64,000 bases of DNA from Xiphophorus maculatus (Eukaryota > Chordata > Actinopteri > Cyprinodontiformes > Poeciliidae), in assembly GCF_002775205.1 (NCBI RefSeq), contig NC_036450.1, positions 13,101,479 through 13,165,478 on the forward strand, given 5' to 3'. Under the pieces are notes generated by a model. The model did not search any database. It saw only the letters and a program-made list of their open reading frames with translations, and was not told the DNA's origin. A program made the position numbers and the translations under genes. Numbering within the stretch: the first letter of the stretch is position 1; each line of letters begins with the position of its first letter. Shown here in pieces: positions 15,480 through 29,011 of this stretch.

Positions 15480-15750
15480 AAGTGTGGTGTGCATTTGCAT
15501 TTATCTCTAGAAAGTAGTTAGTAGAAACACCTATGACTGTATTTATAGTTTCACAACTATAACTACAACTTTCACAAGCCCAGTCAGGAAGCTTTTATGC
15601 TCATCACAGATTGTCAGTTGTATTTAGCGGTAGGTACAGACTTTGACTAGGCCACTCTTAAACATGAGTACACTATGATCTAAGCTGTTTTATTGTAGCT
15701 CTAGCTATGCTTACGGACTTTCTTTAACCCCCCAATTTCATATATTTTAA
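15480..15750 (-). mobile_element. Tc1-like transposon relic
   Basis: AAGTGTGGTGTGCATTTG near 15479 and the stretch TTTGACTAGGCCACTC near 15642 are hallmark pieces of a fish Tc1-like element read in antisense. Heavily degraded. Confidence 0.5.
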
Positions 15751-17771
15751 TTCTGTAGTGAATTTCAACACAGAAAAATTTAATTACCTTTTTTTGCTTT
15801 ATCTCACCAATTTTACCTGATAACTCATTTGCTACATATCCAGCTTACCTATCAATTTATGAAGCAATGTAAGGAAAGAACCATTTTCACAATTATTTTT
15901 TGAAGCCAAAGAGTGAAAATACTCCAGAAAGTTCACCTAAAACAAAGCAGAAGAATTCATTCACACCAAATTAGTGATGAGGGACTTTATTATCCTTTAT
16001 TTGTTATTCCAGTCCACATGATTTGTTAATTTTCCTCATCTGCAGGATGTCCAAATAAGGCATGAGGCAAAGACGGTCCATTCTTTAAGCAGTCGAGTTT
16101 AAACCAGCCATTAAGGGCTACAAAATACATAAATATAATAAAATAATTATTTACATCCAACCAGCTTTGCACTCAAAAACAAACATGTACAAAATGAACC
16201 GTAGGCTTTAAAGGCAGAAACACTGCAACCTGTCAGTGCAACACAAGCATCCTCCCCCAAACTGTTATCCATTTAACATAATATTAATAAAAACATATTT
16301 TGTCCTTGATATGCACATTTATTAGTTTGTATGCAACATTATATTGAATTTTTTTTATGTTAATGATTGAATGTTGAGTTCCAGTGTCTTATTAAACAGC
16401 TGAGACATTCAGGGAAACCAGTGAAAATGTGTTACATTTTCAGAATCATTACATGTACTGCATGTCTAAAATAAATAAAGACAATTTTTAAACTGAATTA
16501 GGGTTATAAAGAAACAGCGATCCTACATTTTTTATCTTCATTATTCTTGTGTTAAATGTATTTATAAATGGCACCCTGGCAATAAAAATATGTCTTTTTT
16601 TTCTTAGGCAAATGAATGAAATTGTGATGGGATCTTTTTTTACATATATAAATATATCGTGGAGTTATTTTGTAGGATCTCAAACTCTGAACTGCACACA
16701 ACAAGGAGCCACTGACAGAGCTTGTAAAACAACATAAAGTAAATATTTGGCATACCAAACATGCTAAATTCAGGGTGGATCGCATGCAGTCTGGATGCTT
16801 TCACATAATGGAGTGCTTAGAAAGAGACAAATGCTTACTAGTATTAACTGTATGACACTTGAAGAAAGCCTACAGCATTTTCATTTTCGCTGAGACGCTC
16901 ATAAAAAAAAAGTCTATATTTTCTTTTCAAACTCCCTAAAAAAGCATTAGTGAAAAGAATAGAGCTAAAAAGGAACATCATTCTTCTTTTTCTTGACCTT
17001 TTCCACAGGAGGAAGACGAGCTAAAGTTGAGCGACACTCCTTAGAGGAGTTGTGACACTAATTATCAAAGTACGCTGCGAGGAAGACGACGTGCTGCTCA
17101 TAATTGGACTAACCCAACAGAGACTTCTTGAGAACACAATGTAGGGCTTCAAGTGGGGAGTAACAGAAAGGTTCATAGTGGAGAACAAAACACACAGCTT
17201 CGGCCTCTTAGTGAGGATGTGCTTCAGTGGAAAAGAGGCGACTCATTGCACAGAACGTTTCAGCTCAACAACGCCCGACTCCTGCTTTACGCAACAACAA
17301 CAACAAAAAAGCTGCCATAAAACCTCAACCCCTGTCCAAAATGGAACAAGGCAACAGTACCATAAATATAGCTTCTTAATACAAACTTGAGTTTAATCAG
17401 ATTCGGGGCCAAAGTGCTTCCAGAGTCTCTGCAAACCTGACCAACCGTCCCCGAGAACATTACAGCCCTCTGGAGCTGAGAACGCTTTTCACAGTGGAGT
17501 AGTGTGAGAGACAGAGTCAGTAACTTCAGCGGTACCAAACAGTTCGGAGTGCTCATGCATGCATATAGCTCTATAAGCTAGATGAGAAATTAATTTGAAC
17601 CTTTTCCATGAAGGGTCATGGTGGGGTTTTTTTTCCGGTGCAGACTCCAATTCTGTGTCAAGAACATGAATGAGTTGGCACAGGGAAGGAAGGAAATGTT
17701 CTGCCACTTATATGACACAAATTACAGCGTATCCAGTGATTATTTTTCTTCATTTTCTTTATACTTTCAGA

Positions 17772-20700
17772 TCAGTCCATTTTCTCTTTCCCATCCACTC
17801 CTGGTGGATAATTTGTCTTCTCAAACACCTCCTCCTTAACCGAACCTCCGCCAGACTCGGTTTTAAAATCGGTCCCTTCAAGCTTAGCCTTGCGTGCGTC
17901 CATGTAGCTAACGATAAACTCAGAGTTCTGATAGATGAGCATGCCGGACAGCGTCAGCACGGCGCCGGCGCAGCTGAGCGTGGACAGCTCGCTGCCGAAC
18001 AGCAGCTGAGACAGCAGCAGGTTGCCGACTACGTTCAGGTTGCCCAGGACGTGCAGGGTGACGGCCGAGGTGAGCGTGATGACGCAGCAGCTGGCCAGAT
18101 TGTACATGACTGAACCCAGGCAGCTGAGCAGGATGAAGACCCACAGGTGGCGGTCGTAATGCAGCGGCGACTCCAGCAAGGCCCAGTTCTCCAAGGCCAG
18201 AGCGGCCACAGCCAGGATGCAGAAGCTGGGAATGGACATCAAGTAGAGCAGGAAGACCGAGTTGATCTTCTCCTCCTGAAGTAAAATGCCTAAAAAAAAG
18301 AAAGAAAGAAAGAAATTTTAAATATATGTCCGTCTGACTCCACACACATGTATATGAACTTGGGTTACATCCCCTTCTTAATCTAAAGAGTTTTATATTA
18401 TGTTCACCCACCTTTGCAACTACAAGAGCTTTAACTCTTTTGGAAATGCTTTCAACATGGTTTTTGAGAGTGTTTGTTGAAGTTTTTGACCATTACTAAA
18501 ATGCATGCATGTGGTCAATAACTTCATTTAGCTAAGCTATTCATAAGCTATTCTTGCACTTTTTTCAGAACAGATTGTTCATAAAAATATGATCAGAATT
18601 AATTTTTGTTTAGGTCATCTGAAGGCCTACTCTCATGATACATAAACTGTACTTTACTTAATGCATTTAAATAGATTACTAAGAGATACTAGAGTTTTTG
18701 ATAGAAAACACTTGTTTCTTGTTAAAGATCGCAGGGATCTTTTAGTCCATGAATAAAAACTTTTACTTCCTGCGTCAAACTCTATCCAGTCACTCCATGT
18801 CCTGTCCCAGCTATTCTACAACACGTATTATGGGAATGTTTTGGTTTAGGTGACTTTCATAACTGCTTACTTTGTTTTTATAGTCAAATCATGAAGAACT
18901 GTAACAACAATCATGTGGATAGCAGGAATATTGCTGGACATTATGCAAAGCTCCTCTTTGAAAGCCATGTTTCATATCTCTTTGAGTCATAATGGACAAA
19001 TGTTCTCTGTATTTCTCTCTTAGTGGAAACAACAACAAAGGCACCCTTTAGCTTTTTTGTAAATAGTTTGTTTCCGTTTGTTTGTTGAAAGATTTTTTTC
19101 TACACATTTTTCTCCCAACTGTACTTTTTTTTCCTCTCTCTTTATAGGCGTGTCGCTGGCAAAATATAGCTGACATTGCAGATTTCTGACAGGTTACAAC
19201 CAGAGCGATCTCACTGAAAGCTTGCCTCCAGCTCAGAAACTGCTGAAGTGTCATCAGAAGTTAATTTGACGTTTGAACAAAAAGACGAACTTGACCTGAA
19301 GTGGGACAGAGAAACGGAATATACTGAGGGGAAAGTGTTACAGGCGGCCGGAGGATGAAAATAGCTACTTGAAACCTGAGACTACATCGCAGAACATTTG
19401 ATTTGCTGGACTGTGTTTACATCCTCTGGCCCAGAAACAACAACAGTACTTAATGTTTCTTCCAGCACTGACTTAACTCAACCTAATGAAGAAAACAAGA
19501 ACATTTCCGCAGTCTTGTGTCGTGTGTCACCGAAGCTTTCAGAGGTATGATAACCCTTTCCACGCCAGGATCACAATATGAAGAGGGTTCCTACAGGTTT
19601 AAGTAACTTACATTTAAAACTAAAAATGTATTACTATTACAATTTTATCATGACTTATATTGACCAAACAAAAAGTTAACTCAGGTAGCATTTTTTTCTG
19701 CTAAAACTGAAGTTTAAACCATTTTTCAACTCATATGAAATGAGACTCCCTGTTTTCTGTTTTACATAAGTTAGCATGAGCAAAATAAAAGCTAAAAGCT
19801 TGAAAAGTCGGAGATCATTTTTAATGACTTTCTTCAAATTTAAAAGTTGATTAGAGTGTGTCTTTCTTAGCTAACACGGGCTGAAAAGCCATTCGGAAAG
19901 AAAAAAGCCATCAGATGAAACCAGATTACAGTTTGCATGTATACTCTGTAACAAAACACATTCTGAGACGTAAATAAATTGAACCTGAAGTTTACGGCCA
20001 GAATGACCATTGTAACAACTGGGTGAAAAAAGGGGGGAAAGTTTCAAGCCTCAGTATGGAAGTGGTCATGCTGTGAGATAGACTGATTCGCTGGTTCGAA
20101 AGAACATGAAACACGAAATAATAAAACAAAATCTTAAGATATTAGTCAGGATGTTAAAGCTTGGATCTTTCAAATGAACAATGACCCTAAGAACTACAAA
20201 ATTAGTTACAGCGCAGATTAAGGACAAGGACATAAAAAAGCACTGATGTGTGAGCAGAGCTGAGAAGTTGAGCGCCAGAGTTTCAGCTTGGAAACCAGAT
20301 TTGGTTACAGCAGTTCTGTCAGGAGAAATGGGTTAAAAAGTCCTAAAATAAAGTTGATGAAAGGATAATAAACATTTAACTTAACTTATAGAGCTTAAAA
20401 GACAGTTCTACTAAATACATGTAAACTTCTGAATTGAGAAGAAAGTAATAATGACATTATCTTTTTATGTTAATATGGGAATTTCACAAATAAAAATACT
20501 TTTGGTAGTCCTAAACTGACCTAAAAACTGCATGTTTACTCTGACATGATGTCAAACATTAGGTTATTTCTGTCCTTTTATATTTGTGCAGGAACAGTTT
20601 GTTTCACTTGTTATAACTTAAACAAGTTTAAGCTTACTTTACTAACCTATGTCTTGATTTAAAATCCCCAAAACAGCCAACCAAAAGCCAGCTACTGGAG

Positions 20701-22397
20701 CAGAATCATTTTGTTGATTTAAAGGGAGCAGGTGGTGTTTCCTGGGCTTTCTGAATTATGACACACACACAGCAGCCACAGTGTGTTGATAGCTACAGAT
20801 GCTATCAACACACTTAAAACAAGCAGAAAAATGTAATGTATGAAGTATATTTGAGGATACATTTAAGACGTTTAATAGCTGAAAATTAGATTATTCATTG
20901 TAAGATTTTGAGGCCCTACAAAACTCTGACTTAGCAGTTCATTCATCCTAGAAACCTGCAGATCCGACTGCGTTTGTAACAAAACATTGAGCCTCCATGC
21001 AAGTTTTTAAACTCATGTCTTCTCAGACAAGGGTCACGTTGCAGAGCGTAATGACATTACAGCCCATTAATGTACTGCAAACAAACACTCATCTGTGGTG
21101 CAATACAAAACTGGAAACCAGCAGCTTTAAATTAGCCGAAGCAACAATGATTCAGTAAGAGTTCAAAACATTAGATAATTATCAAAACAAGAGTTAGTCC
21201 TCATGACATCAGTGAACTTTTCAAACAAAAAGTTTAGTTTGTTGTTACAATGTTTTTACCCACTTGATAACATCTTGAGTCTTCTCTGGCAACACAGCAC
21301 TTTTGTTCAAAAGAATTTCTTGAACAAAGTTCATCGAACCCAATCAGAAAAAACAAATTACCTAGACTGTCACATTATACATCCTGTATATAGACAATCT
21401 AGATTGTTTGTTTTTTCTTTTTTTGGATCATCAAACATTAGAAACATGAGATTAGGCTGTCAGCAGATTCTACTCACTCACAGACATGCAGTAATGTTTA
21501 TATTATGTTCCCTAGGCAACCAGAAGCATACTGCTGTACCATTCCACCTTAATAAGAGGGTGTGTCGACTCTAGACTGTGGAGTGAATCATCAACTTGCT
21601 CCACAACCACAAACTAATGTGGCGTCCAGAGGAAAAACGTTCCCTGAAGTCACCAGCATGTGCAAAAAGTACAAAAAGCATCTCGCTTGGGTCACTTATT
21701 TAATAAAATAAGTAGTTTTAATTGTTTTATGGGGTAAAAAAAACAACAACCAAAAAACACTGTACTCACTCTGCTGAATGGACTTGACACCCCTCAACAT
21801 GGTCGCTGCAAACACAAAGAAGCATCCGGTCTGATCGTACTGGACTTCTCCCATGATGCTGAAGGACGCTCCCAGGCAGATGGGCATCATGGCCGTGTAT
21901 TTGATGATGTGGTGCTGCTTACCCAGGATCAGAGAGGAGATGGCCAGAGTAAAGAGCGGCGTTGTAGTGTAGATCATTTGTGCAAACGACAGCTGTACAT
22001 AGTTCAGACCGATGTTTCCAAAGGCGATGCTGGCACAGAAAGTCAGACTCAACAGGAACACTTTACACTTAGCGCTCGGAGTCAGGTCCTGCTCGGCGGC
22101 CCCTCTATGTCGGATCACCCGCAGCTTGATCAGCCCGTAGTCCACCACGATTGCTGTCAGCATATGCAGCGCAGACAGCAGCAGAGGGTACCTGAAGTTG
22201 TAAACTGCGAAAATCCATTTGTTGAGGCTGGAGATGGTGGTGCCGGTCACCAGCCAAACGATGACGGCTGAGAGCAGATGGAGCATCTCTGCAAGCGGCC
22301 TCCTCCGGCTTCTGGCTCGCAGAGTCGCCTCGCATTTTGAGAAGCCATCGGTGCTGGTCATGTTCGTAGCATGGTCCTCTCTGTAAGGCAAGCACAT
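17772..22397 (-). CDS. slc35e4: Solute carrier family 35 member E4 (nucleotide-sugar/triose-phosphate transporter family)
   Basis: A multi-pass membrane protein of the TPT/EamA transporter superfamily. The substrate of SLC35E4 is not established. Exons are 22397-21770 and 18289-17772, joined in phase (CAG CAG A | GC ATT) to give 381 residues. I recognise SSLNKWIFAVYNF, LLLSALHML, LSLTFCASIAFGNIGLNYVQ, TTTPLFTLAISSL, LRGVKSIQQS, NLASCCVITLTSAVTLHVLGN and LTLSGMLIYQNSEF in the same order as human SLC35E4 (350 residues). About ten hydrophobic segments are visible, with a basic N-terminal stretch (RARSRRR) and an acidic/Lys-rich C-terminal tail. I chose the ATG at 22397 (MCLPYRED) because the frame can only be extended upstream through non-ATG codons and human also begins MC. 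A GGGAG acceptor just upstream suggests a separate 5' UTR exon. Confidence 0.92.
19960..20345 (+). mobile_element. Tc1-like transposase relic
   Basis: On the plus strand, pieces in order match the 3' half of a fish Tc1 transposase: AAGTGGTCATGCTGTGA near 20060, GTTAAAGCTTGGATCTTTCA near 20152, AATGAACAATGACCC-type bases near 20176, and CAGTTCTGTCAGGAG...ATGGG near 20310. No open frame remains. Confidence 0.6.
20780..20814. repeat. Perfect 14-bp hairpin with 7-nt loop
   Basis: AGTGTGTTGATAGC at 20780-20793 pairs exactly with 20801-20814 around TACAGAT, beside a short CA run, in the SLC35E4 intron. Confidence 0.85.
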
Positions 22398-24300
22398 GTT
22401 GAGTTCGTTCTTCTCATCTCCCAAAGAAATTAAAAAAAAGAAAATTAAGCTGTCAAGCTGGAGATTCTAAAAATAAAAATATAAAAAAAAATTTCCTCTG
22501 AGACGCAGCTGTTTCCCCCACAGTGGTTAACCAGTCTGTGTTGTCTGCGAGAGATGTGTTTTCAAGCAACGCCTAAAAACACGTGTTCCTATTTTGCATG
22601 ACAGCCGGGTTGTGTAACTCACCCTGAGTTTGTAAGATGACATATGCTTCAGTGGGAAACAGACAAGGGAAAGGAGGAGGGGACTGAACTGTTTAGGGAG
22701 GGCTGGAAAACAGTATGTACCATGGCAAGTCGGTTTGTCATATAAAGAGGTCAAGATCTTCACAGTCAATATTCCAAATTCAATTCTCCAAATTTAAAAT
22801 GAAACATCAGAAAATCAAAAAAAGTGTGTTTTATTTTGGTGCCTTCAAGAACTACTTCTCTGGAAATATGGAGATGTGAAAATGTATTTGCATTTTAATT
22901 TTAGACAATATGAATAAATACAAAATAAAGCTCTAAAGTGATTTCATTTATAAAAGGAAAAACTGAAACATAAACTGACCCTATGGGAAAAAGTTATTGC
23001 TCTCTAAACCTAATAACTGGTTTTGCAAAGAAATTTGTGGTCACATCATCAAGTGATGATTTTCGCCCATTCTTCGTTGCAGAACTGATCTAATTCTGGA
23101 CTTTTGAGCATGAATTGTTGCTCATAATTACTAAAGTTTAAATAAGAGATTGCTTTAGTGCTTTCTTTTCCATCTGAAACACACTAAAAGTGGTCCACCT
23201 TAGAAACTACAATACAAAGTCTCTTCAAACAAAGCCAAAATTTACTTAAGGTTTCACAAATCACAAACTTGGGCTTAAGGTTTCAGCTCTTGGAGTAGTC
23301 TAGTCCAGGTTTTAAAAGGTTAGTGTCGTAATTTTTGAACTTGAGAGACAAATTAAGTGGAATTGCCATTTCCCAAATCGGAAGCTAACTTCAGCTTGAT
23401 TATATGCGACATTGGCCTGCCACAAATCTACGGTCTCCAGGAGGGAGACTGGGCGGACTGGTTAGTCTTGTCATGATGCTATGAAGCCACAGGCATGATG
23501 CACTGAAGATAGTAGTGCTGTAAACATAGACAACAATTTACATATTTATTGCCGGAACTGTTCTGAAAATCGCAACTTTGCTTCTAACAATACGCTTTAA
23601 AATAGTGAGGAGTTATACATTTAGCTGCCTATCGCCTTTAAAAGGCAGCTTACCTCAGTGCCTGGTTGTTTCGCTCAGCCAGGTGATGTACAGCAGATCG
23701 CTTGTTACTCCTGTCAGTGCAGCTAAAGTTATGCTTTCATTCACGCCTCTATGCGGCGACGGTTTCCAGTCACAACCGTTGCAGTAAAATGTCCTACTTG
23801 GTCATAAAGCAACAAAGCAGTGATGCTAACATGCTAGTTCACAGAATTGAGCAGTATTATGTAACTTGACGAGCACAAACGTCTTTGCGCCGATGTTAAG
23901 CTAGTAACCTGTCCCTGTGTTAGCTAACGGCAGGTTCTTCTCTCCAAAAACATTTCAGCCGTTTCTCCTGCTTCACTTCCCGCGATGTTACCGCCCCTCT
24001 GGTCTCGCGTGAGTATAAAAGCATTTTTTTTTTTTTTATCAACACATTTTATCACAATAAAATGGTCTCTGCTGTTACCTTGTTCCTGGAGCACCGTCAG
24101 CATCTCCAAAGCTCCGCCAGTCGGAAACTGCACTACCAGGCAGCAGCCAGCAGGGGGACATGTTTCAGTTTCAGTGGATGGTTTGTTTAAAGGGCCATGC
24201 CACTTTTTAAAAAATGCTGTAAAGCGCTGGAAACTCAAAATAAGCACATTGTACTCCAGTAAGAGCAGCACTACTTCAAAATATTTATACTCAAATGAAA
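22398..24300. other. SLC35E4 5' region
   Basis: No coding exon seen. Minus-strand donor-like sites at 24079/24080 (GAACAAG|GTAACA) and near 23656 (CTGAG|GTAAGC) are candidates for a non-coding first exon. A Tc1-like relic covers about 22830-23340. Confidence 0.4.
22830..23340 (-). mobile_element. Tc1-like transposon relic
   Basis: The stretch near 22980 (CCCTATGGGAAAAAGTTATTGC, shortened here to its key parts) with CTAAACCTAATAACTGGTTT and a TTCGCCCATTCTTCG-type segment is the antisense of a common fish Tc1 transposase region. It is degraded and has no ORF. Confidence 0.55.
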
Positions 24301-24309
24301 GAGAAAAGC

Positions 24310-24745
24310 CCACAAACTGTTCAGTGTCCTGCCCTCCGGGAAAAGATATAGAAGCCTCTGCTCCCGCACCACCAGACTCTCCAACAGTTTCATCCATCAG
24401 GCTGTGAGGATGCTGAATTCCCTCCCCTCAGCATCAAAGCGGCCAAGAAGATGAAGAAGAAGAAGAAACCCAGAACCTTGCACAACTGCAACCACTTTTT
24501 TTATCTGTACATCTCTATATACTTATATATATACATATACATTCTCGGTTGTAAAACTTTTTACGCTATATGTCTAGTTATTGTACATCTATTTATTAAT
24601 TGTTTAGGATAATTTTAGTTAGACTGTGTCTTTTATTGTTACTCAATGTTAGTAACGCCCTGTCTTGTATCACTGTGGGATGGTGAGAAACATCATTTCG
24701 ATTCCCTTGTATGTCTGGACATGTAAGAGGAATTGACAATAAAGC

Positions 24746-24825
<80 letters not shown>
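24310..24825 (+). mobile_element. 3' end of a Rex1/L2-like LINE with TTGA-repeat tail
   Basis: Codons at about 24330-24415 read ...REKIYRSLCSRTTRLSNSF, then HQAVRMLNSLPS, typical of the last residues of L2/Rex1-type reverse transcriptases in fish. A 3' UTR follows with CATTTCGATTCCCTTGTATG and GACAATAAAGCTGATTGATTG, ending in about 19 TTGA units (24748-24825). It is 5'-truncated, as is usual for LINE inserts. Confidence 0.7.
24748..24825. repeat. TTGA tetranucleotide microsatellite (LINE tail)
   Basis: A pure TGAT/TTGA array directly following AATAAAGC at the LINE 3' end. It reads as [NQSI] repeats on the minus strand but this is not a gene. Confidence 0.9.
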
Positions 24826-25479
24826 GTACCCAAGAAATCATTCAACTAAGTAAAGAACAGTATTTTGGTAAAAGGCTACTTGAGTGCTAAATCAGCATGT
24901 TTTATTTGATATTTAAAACATATATCACCAAAAATACAAAAAAACTAAGTAATCTGCAATTTATGGTATATTAAAGTGTAAAATGAGGAAAAAAGGACAC
25001 AAAATCAGGCAGAAGAAACATTTCAAAATTAAATCCTTTCGACTTAATACTTGTAAAACCAATACTTACAGTATAGTATGTTTATGTTAGAACATGGTAA
25101 AATTATTCCAGTGGCAATAGTGCACTGTACTGAGCAGATAGAAAATAACATTACAACCAAAAAGCTTACAAACAAAAAGTCTTACTTTACTGTGTCTTAA
25201 TTTGTCTCATACATGTTTGGTTAAATATTTATTTTTTTTTTTTAGAAATTTTACTCAAGTAAGAGTAGCAATATTTAATATTACTCAAGTAAAAGTAAAA
25301 AGTACATTGTAGTAAAACTACTCCTAAAAGTATATCTTTTCCAAGAAGTTACTCAAGTGAATATAACTAGTTACTTGCATGCCTCTGATCAAACCATAAA
25401 TTCACATGAGTTATGTGTAATAAACTCTAATGAAACAGCAGATTATTAAGACTGAAAATTTTTCCACTCATTCTTTGTA

Positions 25480-25930
25480 TAATAATATGAATCTTGCCTG
25501 TGTTGTATGCTGGAAAACAGCTCCACAGAACCATGTTCCCACCTCCATCTTCACTGATGGTATGGAGTTTTGGGGGTGATATGTGATGCATTTTAATTTT
25601 CAAATATAATGTGTTTTATGACATCCAAATAGTTTGATTTCAGTCTCTGTGACCAGGCTATATTCTAGTATTTTACACACTTGTCTCAATGTTATTCAGC
25701 AAACTTTAACATGTTCCGGCATGTTTTTTCTTCAGCAGTGGAGTCTCATGTGGTGAGAAAGCACCATGTCAGTGAATTATTTATCGCTTTCTATGAAACA
25801 GTTTTTTCACTTCTCTGTCTGAAATCTTGCTGGAATCACCTAATACCGGCCAGTTTATGATATAATGGACTCAGGACTTCTCACTGGAACCATCAGTCAC
25901 ATCTCCTGAGAATTTCCTATTAATGGCACC
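25480..25930 (-). mobile_element. Tc1-like transposase relic
   Basis: The order of pieces (CTCCACAGAACCATGTTCCC, CACTGATGGTATGGAGTTTT, CTTCAGCAGTGGAGTCTCAT, AATCTTGCTGGAATCACCT) matches the antisense strand of a fish Tc1-like transposase. No open frame. Confidence 0.6.
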
Positions 25931-28260
25931 TGTAGAAATATAGCTACTTAGAAAATTAAAGCAACTTGTCCTGCATCAATTTCCCCTGCAGTATAATATA
26001 TAGTGTAAAACAAAGGGATTGAATTATGTTTGCCGGTATTACAGGCAAAGATACATATACAATACCTATAAAAAAATAAAAGTAAAATTAAATTATATAC
26101 AAAACAGTGCATCACTATAAAGCAGCAGGACACAATTTAAAATGCTTAAAATAAAGAATTACATATAAATACTTTAAATAACATTGCTCTATTAAAATTA
26201 TGCTTTTCTTATTAACTGTGATAAATAATAAAAAAACCAGATTTGACAATGAACCATGTCGCAGAGTTTCTTTTATAGTATTTTTATTTGATTTGGAAAA
26301 TTGAAACTTTCTGAGGTAATTGGGCACAAAAGGTGAATTTACATCATGTTTCACTGGCAATCCACACTTAGCAAGGTTAGAAGGCTGCTCACTACAAAAG
26401 TGCATTTGCACTCTGAAACCATGCATAGCTACTGAGTGTGCTGTGATGAAAACATCTGGATTCTGTACAGTGTTACAGCAGGCCAAGAAGACCTTGTGCT
26501 TTATTTGAACATGATTTCATACATTTTTTTAAGAATATGACATACAGCATCTAATCCTCTTACATTCATAATTCAGTCTCTGCAACATCTCATTAGCTGT
26601 GTTTGGTTTCGACTATTCAAAACCAGAAGATAAAGAGTGATTAAGCATGGATATTCACGTAATGTCAAACATTTTACAGTGATTTAGCTGATGAGCTTCT
26701 ACTTCTACTGTATTGTTACTAATTACTGGTGAAAACTAACCGGACAGCCATATATGTGAACCATGCCCTGTTATTGTACACAGTACGGTATAAATACACA
26801 GAAGTATTAGATATGGAGGGTATTTATTATAGGCGTCCATGTGCATATTAGCAACTAATCCACCACTCATCTAATGGAAATCTATACTAATTTGACACAG
26901 TAGTGATTTTTTGTACTTAAGTAGCTGTTCATATTGCATTATTGCTGACATTTAGCATTTTAATAAAGCAACAAGAACAAAAAAATAAATCATATTTACA
27001 TATACACATATGATATACATATCTCTCATAAATATCTATATTTCTTAAACTTTATATAGGGAAAGTAGTTAACATATTAATATTCTAAACCGAACTTTGT
27101 TACCCAAAATAATCACCTGAATGCCTTCTGTATAAGTCTGAACATAATAAACATCTTTATAAAACGTTTTTCTGTATCTAGGTCAGACTTACTATAGATT
27201 ACTCTTTTGTTACATGCTCTAATTAAGGCTAGAATTATCATTAAGCACCAATTTAAGTTCTCATTGTGTGCAACACAAGGATGAACTGATTTCTGCATCA
27301 GAGAAACTCCTAAAATAAAGTCTTCACATATTTTCAGGTATAAATACGTGTACTTTAGAGTTCTCAAAGTATTTATGTGGTTTAAAGGTTTTAGATTCCA
27401 TTAAAAGGAGACTGAGGAGTTTTCCATATGGCTCTGCAACCATTTCTCAACTAAAGAGTTTTTGTAACCTTGTGGAAATAAAATTATCTTACTTTTAATA
27501 CTTGCTTGCTTTCGGAGTTTATGTTCCAGCCTGAGAACTAAGAAAAGTTTCCACAGAAATTCATGCGTCCAATTTTCGTTTTATTTACTGTAGAGTAAGG
27601 GGGAAAATACAAAACATGAGGCATAAGGCTCACATAGTCACAGCTGCATTTAAATCATAACACTGGGATTCCAGGATCCAAATATTAAGAATAAAAAGTG
27701 CTAGATTTTAGTAAACATTTAATCTTCTTAATCTTGCAAAGATATTCTGCCCATAAATTGTTAAAATTTGGGTTAAGTCTATCTCAATTTACAGTGTCAG
27801 ATGCAAAAATGTAAACATTTGACCTAAACCGTTAGAAGGGACTAATTTATATTCCTCTAAAGACCAAATGAAACAGCGGTAAAAGAAGGTTTAACATTAT
27901 TATAATTTTTTTAACCTAATATTAGAATTTGTGGTAGACAGGAAGCAGAAGTGCTGGAAAAAAGTATTTACCCTAAAATCTAGAAGGCTCTCAAATGAGT
28001 TGAGATTCCCAGTTTCCAGTTCCAATTTCTGACACAATTTTAATTTAATTATGATTTATAAGTAATACGGTAATCATTTATCTTTTTAATAAATCAGGCC
28101 AGGTTTGGAATTTGATAGAAAAAAAAGGAACTAATGGAAAAAAAATCTAATTATTCTTGTCTATAACCTAATCAAAAGAAGTAACCTCTCAAACAACCTA
28201 CTGGTGAAAAATCACATATCTCTATCAGTTTTGCCAAACGTGATTTAGACTAGTCTATGA

Positions 28261-29011
28261 CAGTGACGTGCGGTGAGGTTCATAGCTGGTGAGGCACTGA
28301 CGTCATCAGAATCAGATTTGCAAATAGATGCATAGATTGACAGCAGTTTACAGGTTATGTTTCACTTCTGCATCCTTACACATACAAACTGTAGCTCACA
28401 AAATCTATCGCTGCACTTGACTTGCTTCCCGAATCGTTTAGCCTAGCTCGCTGTCACTTGCTCGGCAGTTGAGGAGTGAACAAGACGAACGTCTGGGATC
28501 TTGAGCGCCCCCTGCCATGAGGCAAGAGAACTGCCTGCCTCACCTCGAACCTGTTCTCTGCCGTTTATAATCGCTCATTACACGAAACACGTTACACAAA
28601 CACAGTTGGTGACAAAAAGCACTGTACATTATATACATAAGCTAAATTATTGGAAATAAGTTCACATATTAAATTTGTTTAAACCATTTTATTGACGCCG
28701 TACAGCAACATGCTCTCTCCGCTTAGCAGCCAGCGCAGAGCCAGGGGTTGCGCAATCCAAGGTGAGGCAGAGCTCGCTGCTGCCTCACCGGCATCGCTTC
28801 CAAGCATTTGAATGGGAAAATAAGAAAATTCAGCGATTTTGAACAAATAAAAATCGAAATTGGTGAAGCTACATGAAAAATAAATATTTTTTAGTACAAA
28901 CCACCGGATGAATATAACAATTTAAATTACTTTATGATTATATATTTTCTTTCTTTCCATGATGGCTGGTGAGGCACTGCCTCACCTGCCTCCCCTGACC
29001 GCACGTCACTG
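28261..29011. mobile_element. hAT-type non-autonomous element with perfect 8-bp target duplication
   Basis: The left end CAGTGACGTGCGGT and right end ACCGCACGTCACTG are inverted repeats (14 bp). The flanks GTCTATGA at 28253-28260 and 29012-29019 are identical, an 8-bp target-site duplication as made by hAT transposases. The interior has repeated GGTGAGGCA/TGCCTCACC motifs and no transposase ORF, so the element needed a helper. Confidence 0.85.

Larger units (their letters stand above)
13937..17771. other. SMTN 5' region and SLC35E4 3' UTR/intergenic
   Basis: A likely SMTN 5' UTR exon ends at 14473 (minus strand AACAG|GTGAGT). Joined to an acceptor upstream of 13936 it would leave an upstream ORF starting at 14584 that stops before the main ATG. 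The region about 15980-17771 is probably SLC35E4 3' UTR, inferred from its position after the stop. A hairpin lies at 15178-15210 and a Tc1-like relic at about 15480-15750. No other gene is seen. Confidence 0.45.
18290..21769. other. SLC35E4 intron
   Basis: A single 3.5-kb intron. It contains a Tc1-like relic (about 19960-20345) and a hairpin at 20780-20814. The stretch 18430-18540 resembles a piece of another fish DNA transposon, but only weakly. No exon is seen. Confidence 0.6.

Noticed and set aside
22424-22424. Earlier start for SLC35E4 at 22424
   Set aside because: The codon there is TTG, so the ATG at 22397 is preferred.
23985-24407. 140-codon plus-strand open frame
   Set aside because: Its end overlaps LINE sequence in another frame and no family is recognised.
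24596-24841. Minus-strand frame of repeated N-Q-S-I
   Set aside because: It is simply the translation of the TTGA microsatellite at a LINE tail.
26115-26486. 123-codon minus-strand open frame
   Set aside because: It begins at a TTG, has no domain and lies in gene-poor AT-rich DNA.
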